A DNA stretch of 64,000 nt from Caprella mutica (GCA_947561585.1 CANNZV010003128.1:1-64000), one strand, 5' to 3'. Positions 10,350 to 21,233 are shown, counted from the stretch's first letter. Notes: generated by a model not told the origin, from the sequence alone. Program-made: numbers and translations.

Positions 10350-10638
10350 GTTTTTTTGCCCTTCTGGCGTATTAAAGTGTTCAAGTGTTCAAGTGTTCAA
10401 GTGTTCAAGTGTTCAAGTGTTCAAGTGCTTTGATTTCTTTTGTTTTTACTAATAATCACTCTGTGTCACTCTTGTATTACTCTGTGGTTTATAATTTTTG
10501 GTTCTTTCCCAAATCCCGTGAACTATTGTCAGTAAAGAATTGAATGTCGAAATTTCTATGCAGAAACGCTATGAATCTGCCCGCAAATTTAACCTTCACT
10601 TTTTCCTGACCACGGTATTTGTCCAAGAACGTAATTTT
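10350..10638. other. leuD-leuB intergenic gap
   Basis: This 289-base gap lies inside the leu operon. It holds the octamer repeat at 10376-10428 and a CTCTGTG-rich stretch at 10457-10492 that resembles one upstream of the gene at 28967. No gene is supported on either strand. Confidence 0.5.
10376..10428. repeat. Octamer tandem repeat, six perfect copies of AGTGTTCA
   Basis: Six exact copies of AGTGTTCA run from 10376 to 10423, followed by a partial copy. The array lies 27 bases upstream of the leuB start codon, inside the leu operon. Confidence 0.95.
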
Positions 10639-11238
10639 TTAGATAAAGAAAGCATCTTTTCGCTGTGCTTCGAATTGTTCGATGTGTTCTTTTTTGCTCA
10701 GGATGTAAGTCATATCATCATAACCATTGAGGAGGCACATTTTTTTATAGGGTTTAATATCAAAAGACGTTTTCAATTCGATACTCGGAACTTCAAATGT
10801 TTGAGCAGCTAAATCCACTTGGATTTCAGTATTGGGATTGTCAAAAATGGCTTGAAATAGTTTTTGCAAGAGCGATTCTTCTATTTGAATAGGTAAAATG
10901 CCGTTATTGAGTGCATTTCCTTTAAAAATATCTGCAAAAAAACTAGAAACCACTACTTTGAATCCATAATCGGCTATCGCCCAAGCCGCATGTTCTCGAC
11001 TCGACCCACAACCAAAGTTTTTTCCAGCCAGCAATATCGTTCCGCTATAACGAGCGTCGTTGAGGACGAAATCCTCGATGGCATTATTTTGTTTGTCATA
11101 CCGCCAATCTCTAAACAAGTTGTCGCCAAAACCCTCTCTGCTAGTCGCTTTCAAAAAACGAGCAGGAATGATTTGGTCGGTATCGATATTCTCTATCGGA
11201 AAAGGGACAGCGGTCGATTGTATGTTTTTAAATTTCAT
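10639..11238 (-). CDS. leuD: 3-isopropylmalate dehydratase small subunit
   Basis: LeuD pairs with LeuC to isomerise 2-isopropylmalate to 3-isopropylmalate. The 199-residue protein begins with [13 protein letters not shown] and contains [42 protein letters not shown], spread over residues 70-115, which is the hallmark swivel-domain motif of the aconitase small subunit. Length is normal. It follows leuC after about 160 bases without a gene. The frame stays open for 48 codons beyond the stop codon, but that extension matches nothing in the family. Confidence 0.96.
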   Translation of the reverse strand: MKFKNIQSTAVPFPIENIDTDQIIPARFLKATSREGFGDNLFRDWRYDKQNNAIEDFVLNDARYSGTILLAGKNFGCGSSREHAAWAIADYGFKVVVSSFFADIFKGNALNNGILPIQIEESLLQKLFQAIFDNPNTEIQVDLAAQTFEVPSIELKTSFDIKPYKKMCLLNGYDDMTYILSKKEHIEQFEAQRKDAFFI

Positions 11239-11399
11239 TGTTGTATTGAAAAAATTATTTGTGCCTTGGATAAAATTTATTTGAACAAACTTTAAGCCTC
11301 ATAAAAAACAAAGATTCCAGAAGCTAGACCGAAAATTAAAGTTTGACTTCTGGTAGTTTCGTAAGCAACGTTCTAACATATTCAAAGTCTGCCGAAGGC

Positions 11400-12791
11400 T
11401 TAAATCAGTTCTCTAATGTCGCTTACTTTCCCCGTAATGGCTGCGGCAGCAGCCATGAGCGGACTCGCCAAAAGCGTTCTTGAGCCAGGTCCTTGTCTTC
11501 CTTCAAAATTCCGATTAGAAGTAGAAATACAATATTTGCCAGCAGGTATTTTGTCTTCGTTCATACCCAAACAAGCCGAACAACCTGCTTGACGGAAATC
11601 AAATCCCGCTTCGATAAAAATTTTATCTAAACCTTCTTCTTGTGCTTGCAATTCTATCCGTTTGGATCCTGGTACAATCCAAACATTGACCTCCTTGGCT
11701 TTTTGTTTGCCTTTGACAAAGTCGGCAACCATACGCAAATCTTCTATCCGAGAATTGGTACAAGAACCAATAAAAACATAATCTATTTTTTTCCCTTTTA
11801 GAGATTGACCCGTCGAGAAATTCATGTATTGCATGGCTTTTTCCATGTCTTTTTCCGAACCTTCGGCTGATTTTGTTGGGATAGCTTGGTCGATTCCGAT
11901 TCCCATACCAGGGTTTGTCCCATAAGTTATCATGGGTTGAATGTCTTTGGCGTCGAAGCGCAAAATTTTGTCATAAGTTGCTCCTTCATCGGTTTTTAAG
12001 CTTTGCCAATAGCTGATTGCTTTTGCCCACTTTTCGCCTTTTGGAGCAAATTCTTTTCCTTCGATATAGTCGAAAGTTTTCTGGTCGGGAGCTATCATGC
12101 CACCTCTTGCGCCCATTTCGATACTCATATTGCAAATCGTCATTCTGGCTTCCATCGAAAGTCCTTCGATTACAGAACCTGCATATTCTACAAAATAACC
12201 AGTGCCGCCCGAAGTCGAAATTTGAGCGATGACATATAAAATAATATCTTTGGAAAGTACCCCTTTTTCGAGTGTTCCATTGATTTCGATTCGCATGGTT
12301 TTGGGTTTCTCCAAGAGCAAGCATTGCGTTCCTAAAACTTGCTCGACTTGGCTTGTACCAATACCAAAAGCGATGTTTCCAAAAGCACCATGAGTAGAAG
12401 TATGCGAATCGCCACAAACAATGGTCATTCCTGGTAGGGTTAATCCCAAATCGGGTCCAATAACATGAACAATTCCTTGTTTTTGATGTCCTAATCCATA
12501 TAATTCTACTCCAAAGCTTTCACAATTCTGAGTCAAAGTATCCACTTGAAATTTGGATAACTTTTCTTGTATCGGAAGATGTTGATTTTGAGTTGGCACA
12601 TTGTGGTCGGCCGTTGCAACGGTTTGTTGTACTCTCGCTACAGGAAGACCACGTTTGCGCAAACCATCAAATGCTTGAGGAGAAGTCACTTCATGGATGA
12701 AGTGCCGATCGATATAAATGAGGTCGGGATAGTTTTCTTTGCGCTGTACCAAATGCGCTTCCCATATTTTATCAAAAAGCGTTTGCTGCAT
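11400..12791 (-). CDS. leuC: 3-isopropylmalate dehydratase large subunit
   Basis: LeuC is the iron-sulfur subunit of isopropylmalate isomerase. The 463-residue protein has [31 protein letters not shown], the [13 protein letters not shown] motif with the first cluster cysteine, and [12 protein letters not shown] with the other two cysteines. It ends with the [20 protein letters not shown] block typical of the aconitase superfamily. It is the first gene of the leuCDBA operon and faces a divergent gene at 12976. The order leuC-leuD-leuB-leuA is common in Bacteroidota but no ilv genes adjoin it here. Confidence 0.97.
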   Translation of the reverse strand: MQQTLFDKIWEAHLVQRKENYPDLIYIDRHFIHEVTSPQAFDGLRKRGLPVARVQQTVATADHNVPTQNQHLPIQEKLSKFQVDTLTQNCESFGVELYGLGHQKQGIVHVIGPDLGLTLPGMTIVCGDSHTSTHGAFGNIAFGIGTSQVEQVLGTQCLLLEKPKTMRIEINGTLEKGVLSKDIILYVIAQISTSGGTGYFVEYAGSVIEGLSMEARMTICNMSIEMGARGGMIAPDQKTFDYIEGKEFAPKGEKWAKAISYWQSLKTDEGATYDKILRFDAKDIQPMITYGTNPGMGIGIDQAIPTKSAEGSEKDMEKAMQYMNFSTGQSLKGKKIDYVFIGSCTNSRIEDLRMVADFVKGKQKAKEVNVWIVPGSKRIELQAQEEGLDKIFIEAGFDFRQAGCSACLGMNEDKIPAGKYCISTSNRNFEGRQGPGSRTLLASPLMAAAAAITGKVSDIRELI

Positions 12792-12854
12792 AGTCTATTT
12801 TTTAATTTTTTCGACAGGACAAAAATTAATTGTTATTTGTACCAGTTGTAATGG

Positions 12855-12862
12855 CAAAACTA
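12855..12862 (-). promoter_or_regulatory. Candidate -7 promoter element of the leu operon
   Basis: On the minus strand this reads TAGTTTTG, matching the Bacteroidetes -7 consensus TAnnTTTG. It lies about 64 bases upstream of the leuC start. I could not find a convincing -33 TTTG at the right spacing. Confidence 0.35.
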
Positions 12863-12975
12863 TTATGTTTGTTTTGTTATTAAAAGCTGAAATAAGTTGT
12901 ACTTACGATGGCTAAATGAAAAGAATAATGATATAAACTATTGATTATTAGGATTTAATGTTGAATTGAAATACA

Positions 12976-14529
12976 ATGCCCAACCATCAAACAGATTTTC
13001 TTTTTCAATTAATTAAAAGCTTGAACAAAGCAGAGAAACGGAATTTCAAGCTTTACGCTACTCGAAATCAGAGTGGAGGAGATTTAAAGTTTATTGCATT
13101 ATTTGATGTAATAGACAAGCAAAAAGAGATGAATGAAGGGCAAATTTTAAAAAAATTGCCTCAAATCAAAAAACAGCAATTGTCCAATTTGAAACGGCAT
13201 TTGTACAAGCAAATAATGTCTAGTTTGCGTTTGGTTCACATTCAAAAAAATATAGATATTGAGCTAAGAGAGCAAATGGATTATGCCCGAATATTGTACA
13301 ATAGAGGGCTGTATATTCAAAGTTTAAAGCTTTTGGATAGAGCCAAAGAAATAGCTAAATTTAGTAACCAAGACTTGATTCATCTACAAATAATAGAGTT
13401 TGAAAAATTGATAGAATCGAGGCATATTACTAGGAGTATTGTCAATCGTGCCATGGACTTGAGTTTGGAGTCTTCCAAACGAATAAAGGTCATCAAAGGA
13501 GTTGGACATTTGACTAATTTGTCTTTGCAACTCTATAGTATGTATATACAAATAGGACATGTGAAAGACGAAAAAGCGGCTTTATTGATTCAGCATTCTT
13601 TTCAACAAATGCTGAAAAAAGCGGCTTTGAAAAAGATGACTTTTTTTGAAAAAATACATTTGTATCAAGCCAATGTTTGGTATTATTATATTTTACAAGA
13701 TTTTCCTCTTTGCTACAAATATGCCCAAAAATGGGTCGATTTTTTTAAGGAAAATCCGCAGATGATAAAACGAGATGTGAATTTATATCTGCGAGGCTAC
13801 AATAATTTATTATCGGCTTTGCTCCAGTTGGGTTATGTCAGCAAATTATCGGAGTACTTAACAGAGTTTGACCTTTTTGTTGCTCAAAATGAAGCTACAT
13901 TTACAGAAAACACTCGAATTTTTGCTTTTTTGTATAGTTATTCTGCTCGATTTAATAAACACTTTTTGGAAGGTACTTTCACTCAAGGGGTGGAATGGGT
14001 GCCAGATTTGGAAAAGAAATTAAAAGACTTAGATGAACAAAAGAAAATAGATAAGCATCGAATTTTGGTCTTTTATTATAAAATTGCTTGCCTGTATTTT
14101 AGTAGCGGAAACCATGAACGTGCCCTCGATTTTTTGAACCTGATTATACAATCCAAAATTGGTAATTTGCGGGAAGATATACAATGTTATGCCCGGATGT
14201 TGCATCTGATTGCTCATTACGAATTGGGCAATTATGAGTTGTTGGACTATTTGGTGAAGTCTGTTTATCGTTTTTTGGCAAAGATGGAAGATTTGAATGC
14301 CATTCAAAAAGAGGTCTTGCAGTTTTTGCGTAAAGCTCTTTATGCAAATCCCGAAAAACTAATTCCTTTGTTTGAGAACTTGAGATTGTCTTTGTTGAAA
14401 TGGCAAGCTCATCCTTATGAAAAGCGTTCTTTTTTATACCTTGATATTATTTCATGGCTCGAAAGTAAGATTCAAAATATTCCTGTAGAAGAAGTGATAA
14501 GAGCTAAATATTTGGCAAATAAACGCTAA
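12976..14529 (+). CDS. Helical-repeat (TPR-like) protein of unknown function
   Basis: I do not recognise a characterised family. The 517-residue protein is almost wholly alpha-helical and rich in Lys, Leu, Ile and Tyr, with repeated helix pairs such as ILYNRGLYIQSLKLLDRAKEIA and KIACLYFSSGNHERALDFLNLII that look like degenerate tetratricopeptide repeats. The N-terminus (FLFQLIKSLNKAEKRNFKLYA) has the same plan as the protein at 25254 (IIQLLQTFSAKELREFQDFV), so the two are probably distant paralogues. No signal peptide is seen, so it should be cytoplasmic. It is divergent from the leu operon and has no close partner downstream; the nitrilase is convergent. A scaffold role is only a guess from the fold. 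Confidence 0.85.
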   Translation: MPNHQTDFLFQLIKSLNKAEKRNFKLYATRNQSGGDLKFIALFDVIDKQKEMNEGQILKKLPQIKKQQLSNLKRHLYKQIMSSLRLVHIQKNIDIELREQMDYARILYNRGLYIQSLKLLDRAKEIAKFSNQDLIHLQIIEFEKLIESRHITRSIVNRAMDLSLESSKRIKVIKGVGHLTNLSLQLYSMYIQIGHVKDEKAALLIQHSFQQMLKKAALKKMTFFEKIHLYQANVWYYYILQDFPLCYKYAQKWVDFFKENPQMIKRDVNLYLRGYNNLLSALLQLGYVSKLSEYLTEFDLFVAQNEATFTENTRIFAFLYSYSARFNKHFLEGTFTQGVEWVPDLEKKLKDLDEQKKIDKHRILVFYYKIACLYFSSGNHERALDFLNLIIQSKIGNLREDIQCYARMLHLIAHYELGNYELLDYLVKSVYRFLAKMEDLNAIQKEVLQFLRKALYANPEKLIPLFENLRLSLLKWQAHPYEKRSFLYLDIISWLESKIQNIPVEEVIRAKYLANKR

Positions 14530-14673
14530 AATGAAGTACATTTCCGTTTTTTTTGGAGCGTTCATTTATGTCGGACTACAAAGTCCTTGAGCTCTTTTTG
14601 CAAGAGACTAAAGTCGGAGTGATTAATAAAAAAGAAGCTTCATTCCAAAAATGAGATTCAATAATGATCTTTA

Positions 14674-15612
14674 TCAAAAATATCGTTTTTTATTAACATC
14701 AAAAGTAAAAATATCGGGTCGCTGATAATGACCGCTTACGGCCAAATTCATTCGCTCTTGAACAAGATTATCAACGGCAGGCAATTCATAATATAAAATC
14801 GCTTCAACATCCGTTTGTGGTGGCAACAAAAAATCGCCATTGGGAGCAATAATACATGAGCCGCCATTGAGTAAAAATTCGGAATCGGAGTCGAGCAATT
14901 CTTGTGGCAATTCCAGACTTTGAGGAATCGAAGTTTTCCTCAAAATTTGTCCTGCCGCAATCACAAAACAGCGTCCCTCGAAAGCATAATGCCGACTCGC
15001 CAATTGATGTCGCTCCAAAACACCAGGCCAAAGTGCGACATGAATGTCCTCGTTTTCATCGTGCAAAGCTTGCCGAGATAATGGCATCCAATGTTCCCAA
15101 CAAATAAGCGTTCCTACTTTCCCAAAATCGGTATCAACAGAACGCAAGCCATAAGCATCGCCCGAGCCATGCACCAATTTTTCGTTGTAGGTAGGCATGA
15201 GTTTTCGATGATGAATTTGAATTTCTCCCATTTTATCAATCAAAAAAGCACTATTGAAAATCGTGTTATTTCCTTTGCCTTTAGATATTTTTTCGTTGGC
15301 ACCAAAAAGCAAATAGACTTTTTTTTCTTGTGCTATCTTTTGCAATTGCAGTATTTCTATACTTCCCAATTCCAAAGAATTTTGGTACATCTGTGCCCAA
15401 ACTTCTTTTACACTCGGATAATCCCAACGCCCGACGTGCGCACAATGGTCAATCCAAGCAGGATAACCTGCAAACCAACCTTCTGCAAAAACAATGAATT
15501 TTGCGCCTTGTTGAGCTGCTTCTTCGATGAGCCGAATTCCTTTTTCGATACTTGCAGGCAAGTTATTGAAGACGGATTCGTGTTGGACAATCGCAAGAGG
15601 AATATTTGACAT
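14674..15612 (-). CDS. Nitrilase / carbon-nitrogen hydrolase family protein
   Basis: The family hydrolyses nitriles or amides through a Glu-Lys-Cys triad. All three are visible in this 312-residue protein: Glu44 in VFAEGWFAGYP, Lys137 in HHRKLMPTYNEK and Cys171 in LICWEHWMPLSR. The CWEHWMPL sequence is close to that of branch 1 (true nitrilase/cyanide hydratase) enzymes rather than to biotidinase- or beta-ureidopropionase-like ones, which favours a nitrile substrate. The C-terminal half has the usual RHYAFEGRCFVIAAGQ segment. The start ATG follows 5 bases after the 3' end of the beta-barrel gene upstream, which may therefore be co-transcribed. Confidence 0.9.
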   Translation of the reverse strand: MSNIPLAIVQHESVFNNLPASIEKGIRLIEEAAQQGAKFIVFAEGWFAGYPAWIDHCAHVGRWDYPSVKEVWAQMYQNSLELGSIEILQLQKIAQEKKVYLLFGANEKISKGKGNNTIFNSAFLIDKMGEIQIHHRKLMPTYNEKLVHGSGDAYGLRSVDTDFGKVGTLICWEHWMPLSRQALHDENEDIHVALWPGVLERHQLASRHYAFEGRCFVIAAGQILRKTSIPQSLELPQELLDSDSEFLLNGGSCIIAPNGDFLLPPQTDVEAILYYELPAVDNLVQERMNLAVSGHYQRPDIFTFDVNKKRYF

Positions 15613-15617
15613 AGAAA

Positions 15618-16293
15618 TTAAAATTTTACAAAAAAGAAAATAGCAGTAGGCAGAGAAATGTTAAAAAGCAATAGATTCTGTGTATCTGTGTCAATATCGT
15701 TTCCTCCTGCATAAAAATCTTCTCTATTATTTAGTGTTTGTTTGGAACGAGTCAAATAAAAAAGTGATTCAGTAAAGAATCCCATCTGTTTATTTAGGTT
15801 GAATTGAAAAACCTAAAAAAGGACCTCCTCCAAAGGTCAAATCTTTGTGGTTTGAACTAAGTTGGCTAAATGGAACTCCATTGGATGAACGGATTCGGTC
15901 AGAATTGGAGACACTATAAAGACCCACTAAGTCTGCTCCAAGCAATACGGTCCATCGTTGGTTGACAGAATATTGTTTTTCGAAGCCCAATCTAAATGCA
16001 GAAAAGCTTCCACGTTGATTTCGTTCTTCGGGCGTATCTTCATCGAAAACGAATGTGCTATAACCATAATTTAGCCCCAATCGTAAGGCTGTTTTTGGAT
16101 TCCAATACCGTCGATAGGAAACGAGATAGTCGCCTACACTGCCACCTCTTTCGTTAAAACTCAAAAAATTATTGATAAAAGTTGTTGCATTGATGCCAAT
16201 ATCATTTTTTTTGAAATAAATGGAATCTTGTTCTTGAGCAGTAGCACAATTGATGCAAAGGAATAGACATAGAGTTGTTGTAAATAACTTCAT
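15618..16293 (-). CDS. Outer membrane beta-barrel-like protein, frameshifted
   Basis: A signal peptide (MKLFTTTLCLFLCINCATA) is followed by alternating hydrophobic and polar strands such as RRYWNPKTALRLGLNYGY, FSAFRLGFEKQYSV and RWTVLLGADLVGLY, the pattern of a small outer membrane barrel. The first frame stops after QPK at 15790. Dropping one A near 15797 opens another frame that reads MGFFTESLFYLTR and ends ISLPTAIFFFVKF with a stop at 15618-15620, giving a barrel-like C-terminus with a terminal Phe. The full protein would be about 224 residues. Function is unknown. The gene ends 5 bases before the nitrilase start. Confidence 0.65.
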
Positions 16294-16393
16294 TTTTTGG
16301 GTTTTAAGTTTGGGTTTGAGGATTAATTGAAAAATGACAGTAGAAAGATACTGTTTTTACTTTAGTTTTATATTTTTGACAAAATACAAAATT

Positions 16394-16943
16394 ATGATAG
16401 AATTTATTCCTTTATTCAAAGCTTTACATGTATTTGGTTTTGTGGCGTGGTTTGCGGGTTTGTTTTACCTCGGTCGGATGTTTGTCTATCATGTGGAGGC
16501 GATGGAAAAAGCTGAACCAGAACGCAGTATTTTGATGAAGCAATTTAGTTTGATGGAAAATCGGGTGTATACCATTATTTGTACGCCTGCCATGAATATA
16601 ACTTGGTTGTTTGGCTGCCTCATGATTTATAGTTATGGCATGGAATGGTTCAAAACTCAGTACTTGGTTGCATATCAAGATTTTCTTGCTTCTGTTGTTG
16701 ACAGGCTATCAAGTTTATTTGAAAGTTTTGATAAAAAAACTAGGGAAAGGAGAAAAACCCTATAACTCTTACCAATTTCGTTTGCTCAACGAAGTACCAA
16801 CCCTCTTTTTATTGACCATTGCTTTATTGGCGGTTTATAAGAATGGATTGAATGCTGCCTATGCTATCGCAGGCATCATCTTATTGGGAATGTTGTTGAT
16901 GGCAGGAACAAAATTTTATAAAAAAATACGAGAACAAGCGTAG
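16394..16943 (+). CDS. hemJ: Protoporphyrinogen IX oxidase HemJ, frameshifted
   Basis: HemJ oxidises protoporphyrinogen IX in haem synthesis and is an inner membrane protein of about 180 residues. The first piece starts MIEFIPLFKALHVFGFVAWFAGLFYLGR, where the conserved His of the first helix is visible, and ends near GMEWFKTQ. A one-base change near 16655 leads into WLHIKIFLLLLLTGYQVYLK, then RLLNEVPTLFLLTIALLAVYK and a Lys-rich end, all typical of HemJ. The ATG at 16394 is chosen because it begins the conserved part; an in-frame extension to 16334 has no support. The only fault is one frame change. A nearby TATTTTTG at 16371 is probably too close to the start to be its promoter. Confidence 0.85.
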
Positions 16944-17069
16944 AATAAATCTGTCGGAAGAAGAGTGCAATATAATAGATAAACCAAAGACAAAACTTCA
17001 CAAGGATATTAGGTGTAAGCTCGGCTTTTGACAGTGAAACAAGTCCTTGAAATCGGAGCAAGAAGACTA

Positions 17070-17108
17070 GAAAGAAAAACGCTTGAAGTAGCACAGCTAC
17101 TTCAAGCG
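17070..17108 (-). terminator. Terminator of the M43 protease gene
   Basis: A perfect 13-bp stem (17080-17092 with 17096-17108, CGCTTGAAGTAGC) closes an ACA loop. On the minus strand it is followed by a T-rich run (17070-17079). It lies 32 bases after the stop codon of the gene at 17140. It may also stop the convergent hemJ. Confidence 0.85.
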
Positions 17109-17139
17109 TAAATAGATTTTTAGATTTAAAAAGGAGCTT

Positions 17140-20100
17140 CTAATTAATGCTAATAGATATATTACCATTATCTGCATTACAACTCGAACCCGTTATATTG
17201 AATGAAAATGTTTCTACCGTTTCACAAGTATCTCCTGGATAAGCAGGGGCTGCAGCTGTCCCATTGGCATTGGAAAAAGGAGCTGTAGGTGTAAAAGTCC
17301 CCGTAATAGTGTAATTGCCTTCATCTCCAGCTGCTGGATCAAATGTAAATGTACCATCATTATTGTCTGTAAATCCACTCGGCAGAGCAGGAGAAATCGT
17401 ATATACTATATTACCTGTATTGGTTGGTGTAGAAATCTCGTTGGTCATACTACTCGTAATACTTCCCGCATCTATTGTATAAGTAGCATTCACACCTGAA
17501 ATAGATGAAATTTCAGGATATTCACACAAATTGCTAATTTGTACAAGGGTATTTCCAGCAGTACCCACAGCAAGAGGCCCTTCTATGCTTATCAAATAAC
17601 CATTGTCATCTGTGTGTTCCATATCTAAAAAATATCTAGGTTCGGAACCGCTATTGTCAAAGGTCAAAGTAGTTGTATTCAGAACAATCATCCCTCCTCC
17701 TGGTAAAGTCGGCATGGTAGAGCCACTCAATGGAGCGATTGCCGTTACTGTCCAAGTTTGCCCAATAAGAATGTCTCCGGGGTCGCCTGTTACGGATACC
17801 GTTTCAGCGAATGTTCCATCTTGAGCACCATTCGTTGTTTGGTCATCATTGCAAGAACAAGGATCATTAGGATTAAAACTATTGGCTCCACCAAAATTGA
17901 AACCACAAGCATACGGAACTTGTATGGTTTCTGAAATACAAGTTCCCCATGTGATCGTGTAGGAATTGTTTCCTGACATTCCAGCTGAAGGAGCTGCTGC
18001 GATATTTCCAGCAGCAGGTGTTATCGCATAATTAGCACAAGTAGTGGTCAGATTTGGTGTTGTGCTACAATCTCCATTTGTTATGGTCAATAAAGAAGCA
18101 TCATAAGAAGGAAAAACGGTAATTGTAATGCTTCCAGCAGGAATGAGACTATTGTCATCAATACATTGTATAGCTGCATAGAGAGTAGTATTTTCGGTCG
18201 CACAATTATCGCCTCCAGAATGATTGATATTTCCTGAAAATGCATTTGATAAAAAGCAACATCTGTGTACCAAGTTACGCTTACATTTGTACCAGTAGGT
18301 GTAGCCAGACTATTGTCATCAAGCACTAAGTTTGTAGTGTTTAAAGTTGGGGCAATACCAGAGCAAATAGATTCAGAACCACTTATAGGAGTTGTTACCG
18401 AAGGACAAGCAATAGCACAATTATAATTAGCTGTAATGACATCATTGCATACTCCTGTCTCGCAAGCACTATTAATCAACATGATGTTATCAACAGTAAA
18501 ATCAGATTGAACACCAGCTGTACCACTCGTCGATGTGAATAAAATAGTATGTGATGCACCATCAGTATAAGCGGATAAGTCAACAGATATTGTTTGAGTT
18601 GCTCCAGGTGTATCACATGCTGCGGGATCAGCGTTATCCGACCACTCGATATTTCCGTCTACTTCTAATTGTATAAAATCATTGATTGAACCACAATTGG
18701 AATTTTCATAAGCAAAAGTCAAGGTAGAATTTCCATTGGTACAAACAGGAATTGTAAAACTTCCTTCCAGAGTTCCTACTTCATTATTAGCTGATCCTCC
18801 AAACCATGCCAAATAAGTACCACTATTTGGTGCAACGCCATAATTGACTGTGCTACCTGTTCCACAAGCCGTACTACACATGACACTTCCGAAATTGCTG
18901 GAAGTAGAAGACCAAGCAGAAGCATTTCCTGCACCTAATATTTCTAAATCTCCATCATTTGTTGTAGCATCTATAATCGTTGTAGAATTTGTACAACAAT
19001 TTGGACCAGCAGTATTTGATACATAGGTCAAATTATAAGAAGCAGTACCCGATATTCCGGCACTAACAGGAAAAGAAGGATTTCCTGCATCTGCTGCCAC
19101 ATTTATATATGTTTCGCAACCAGCAATAGGTGTGAGAGTCGGTTCATTACAAGTGTTTTCTGCTGAAACAGTTACTAGAGTAGTCAAGTCAGCAGGAGGG
19201 CCAGGATAAACATTGATTGTATATGTTCCTCCATCTAATGTCGGAGTTAAGGGTGTTGTACCACAATCAATATTCAAATAGTAAACCATAGTTGTGACCA
19301 TGCATTGCGAAGTCGTTATAGTAGCTGGTGTTGTACTTATTGCCGTACCTCCAGCGGATAAATAATTTCCACTAGACCAAGTATAAACAACATCTGAATT
19401 ATCATCCACCACGACACCTTCTTCGGAAAGCATAAAACCATTGCTTGTATCGCAGAAATTCATAACTTCAGACAAAGGCGTTGTAACAGCCATAGGACAA
19501 GCAACCGTACAAGCTCCTGCTTGGGAGTTTCCGCATGGTGGATAAGCGTTTTGAGCACCACCATTGCCTGCATCATAACAAGAAACGCTATTGATAGCCC
19601 AATTCGCTTGATCTGCTGCAGCAGCTAGCATTACAGCAACTTGATCTTGTGTGAAAGTAAACATACAATCGTCGTCTACATAGTCCATAAAATTACCTGC
19701 ATAGCCATCACAATTTCCTGTACAAGCACAAGTACCTGAGTTTACAGAAGGGCATCCATAATTAGGACCTCCTTGAGTTGGTGTATCAACAAAGTTGTCA
19801 TTCCAAGTATGCTCCAAACCAAAATAGTGTCCTACTTCATGTGTCAAGGTTGCTCCACCATCATAAGGAGCACCTGTATCTAAACTACCTCCAGACATAC
19901 AACCTGCAAAATCTTGAGAACCAAAAGCAGTATTTGTTACATAAACACCATTGCCATTCGGATTAGATGCTCCAAAAAGGGGCGCAATTCCGAGAGTAGT
20001 TGCTGCTTGTCCTGCCGTAGTTCCATCACTAACAAAAATATTCAACCAACCATCCCAAGTTGTACCAGGTACACTAGGCCAAGTATAATCTCCTACAGTA

Positions 20101-20657
20101 ATGGCGAAACCTCCAATATTGTCTTCTCCAGCGGGTAAGTTTTGGTCACCTAAACAGAATTGAATACAAGCACCATCATCGGGCATGGCAGCTGCACCTT
20201 GTGTTCCTCCATAGGTATTACAGCCTGCATTTATCCATTCGCATAATAAACCTGCATTCGTATTGCATCCACTAAAATCTAGATTCATCTGATCAATTTG
20301 CGCTTGTGCTACATCAATTAGACATTGAGTATTGGCTGTGGTAATCGGATTATTGTAATGAATTGCGATAGGAATGATTAAAGGACTTGCACAGGGAGCT
20401 TTTTCGAGTCCTAGTAAGTAAGCTTTTTCAGAAATTTTTTCTTTCTTTTTCAAAAACGCTTCTTTAAATACAGGATCTTGCAGTAGCATTTCCATGTACT
20501 CTGTAGAGCCACACCTTTCAGGTCTTTGTTCCGTTTCAAGGTCGCCTTTTTCTTGTGCAAAACCTCCTGTCGAAAGCAATAAGCATGCAAGGATTGTTGG
20601 CAATGCGATTAAGTTATTTCTTTTCTTATCTTTTTTCTGATAAAAAAGGACTTTCAT
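17140..20657 (-). CDS. Secreted M43 (pappalysin-type) zinc metalloprotease with long beta-rich C-terminus, frameshifted
   Basis: The start at 20657 gives a basic N-terminus and a signal peptide ending in GGFAQ; an upstream in-frame ATG at 20699 adds an unlikely hydrophobic extension. The catalytic domain follows the usual plan: IPIAIHYN, LNIFVSDG, the zinc motif HEVGHYFGLEHTW (ligands near residues 273, 277 and 283, Glu274 as base), then a Cys-rich insert and NFMDYVDDDCM with the Met-turn. The rest (about 800 residues) has SprB/PKD-like beta modules and a carbohydrate-binding-like domain (FTIPVCTNGNSTLTFAYENSN...). One frame change near 18248, in an A run, links the two pieces (18087-20657 and 17140-18273). 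No T9SS sorting domain is seen at the C-terminus, which is odd for this family. Confidence 0.85.
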
Positions 20658-20699
20658 GCCCATTATTATCAATAGAATAGATACTGTCCACCAGATCAT

Positions 20700-21190
20700 A
20701 AGTTAATTTTAATTCGTAGTTTTTAAAAATATTTTTGTTTGAGTATTGTTTGGGTATCAATATTTGCAAATAGATATCAAGGCTTTTTCAAATCACCAAT
20801 CACCAAAAAATGATGTTATATCATAGCATAGCACTATAGTAGCTATACATCTTATTTGTATAGTATACTTTTGTTTTACCCTAATTTTTTGAGGAAAAAA
20901 ATGACTGCCTTTACATCTATTAGATGTAGGCATTTTGTTTTAAAAAGTCGGGAATGGGAAAAAAAATGATTGAAGAAAGTCAATCTTTCTATTGTTTTCT
21001 TGGGTAGAAAATTTAGATGTATTAGAATGTCACAAACGAATAATATATCTTACTAAACACAAATGTACAATATAATTTGAATAAACAAAATTTATATGTG
21101 TTTAATTTGAGTGAATTGTATTTTGTTCGGTTCGCTAATATCAAACGGATAGATTTGTAGGATTGCAATTCTAAGTCGGACTACTAGTGG
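20700..21190. other. Intergenic region between two minus-strand secreted-protein genes
   Basis: About 490 bases with no convincing gene. It includes a plus-strand hairpin with a T-rich tail at 20905-20940 (TGCCTTTACATCT pairing with AGATGTAGGCA) and very AT-rich DNA likely to hold the promoter of the M43 gene. A TACTTTTG at about 20868 points the wrong way for any gene. Confidence 0.5.
20905..20940 (+). terminator. Hairpin with T-rich tail, no gene upstream
   Basis: TGCCTTTACATCT and AGATGTAGGCA form an imperfect stem followed by TTTTGTTTT. No plus-strand gene ends nearby, so it may belong to an unseen short transcript or to a former gene. Confidence 0.4.
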
Positions 21191-21192
21191 AA

Positions 21193-21233
21193 CAAAAAAA
21201 AACGGCAAAGGAAGCTTTGCTTCCTCTGCCGTT
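21193..21233 (-). terminator. Terminator of the Kazal-domain protein gene
   Basis: AACGGCAAAGGAAGC pairs with GCTTCCTCTGCCGTT across a TTT loop, with one bulge. The A run 21193-21202 gives the T tail on the minus strand. It lies about 40 bases after the stop at 21274. Confidence 0.85.

Noticed and set aside
10495..10641. In-frame extension of leuD past its stop codon (48 codons)
   Set aside because: LeuD ends at the normal family length and the extension resembles no part of LeuD, so stop-codon readthrough is not supported.
10540..10812. 90-codon plus-strand frame overlapping the 3' end of leuD
   Set aside because: It is mostly antisense to leuD and has no recognisable features.
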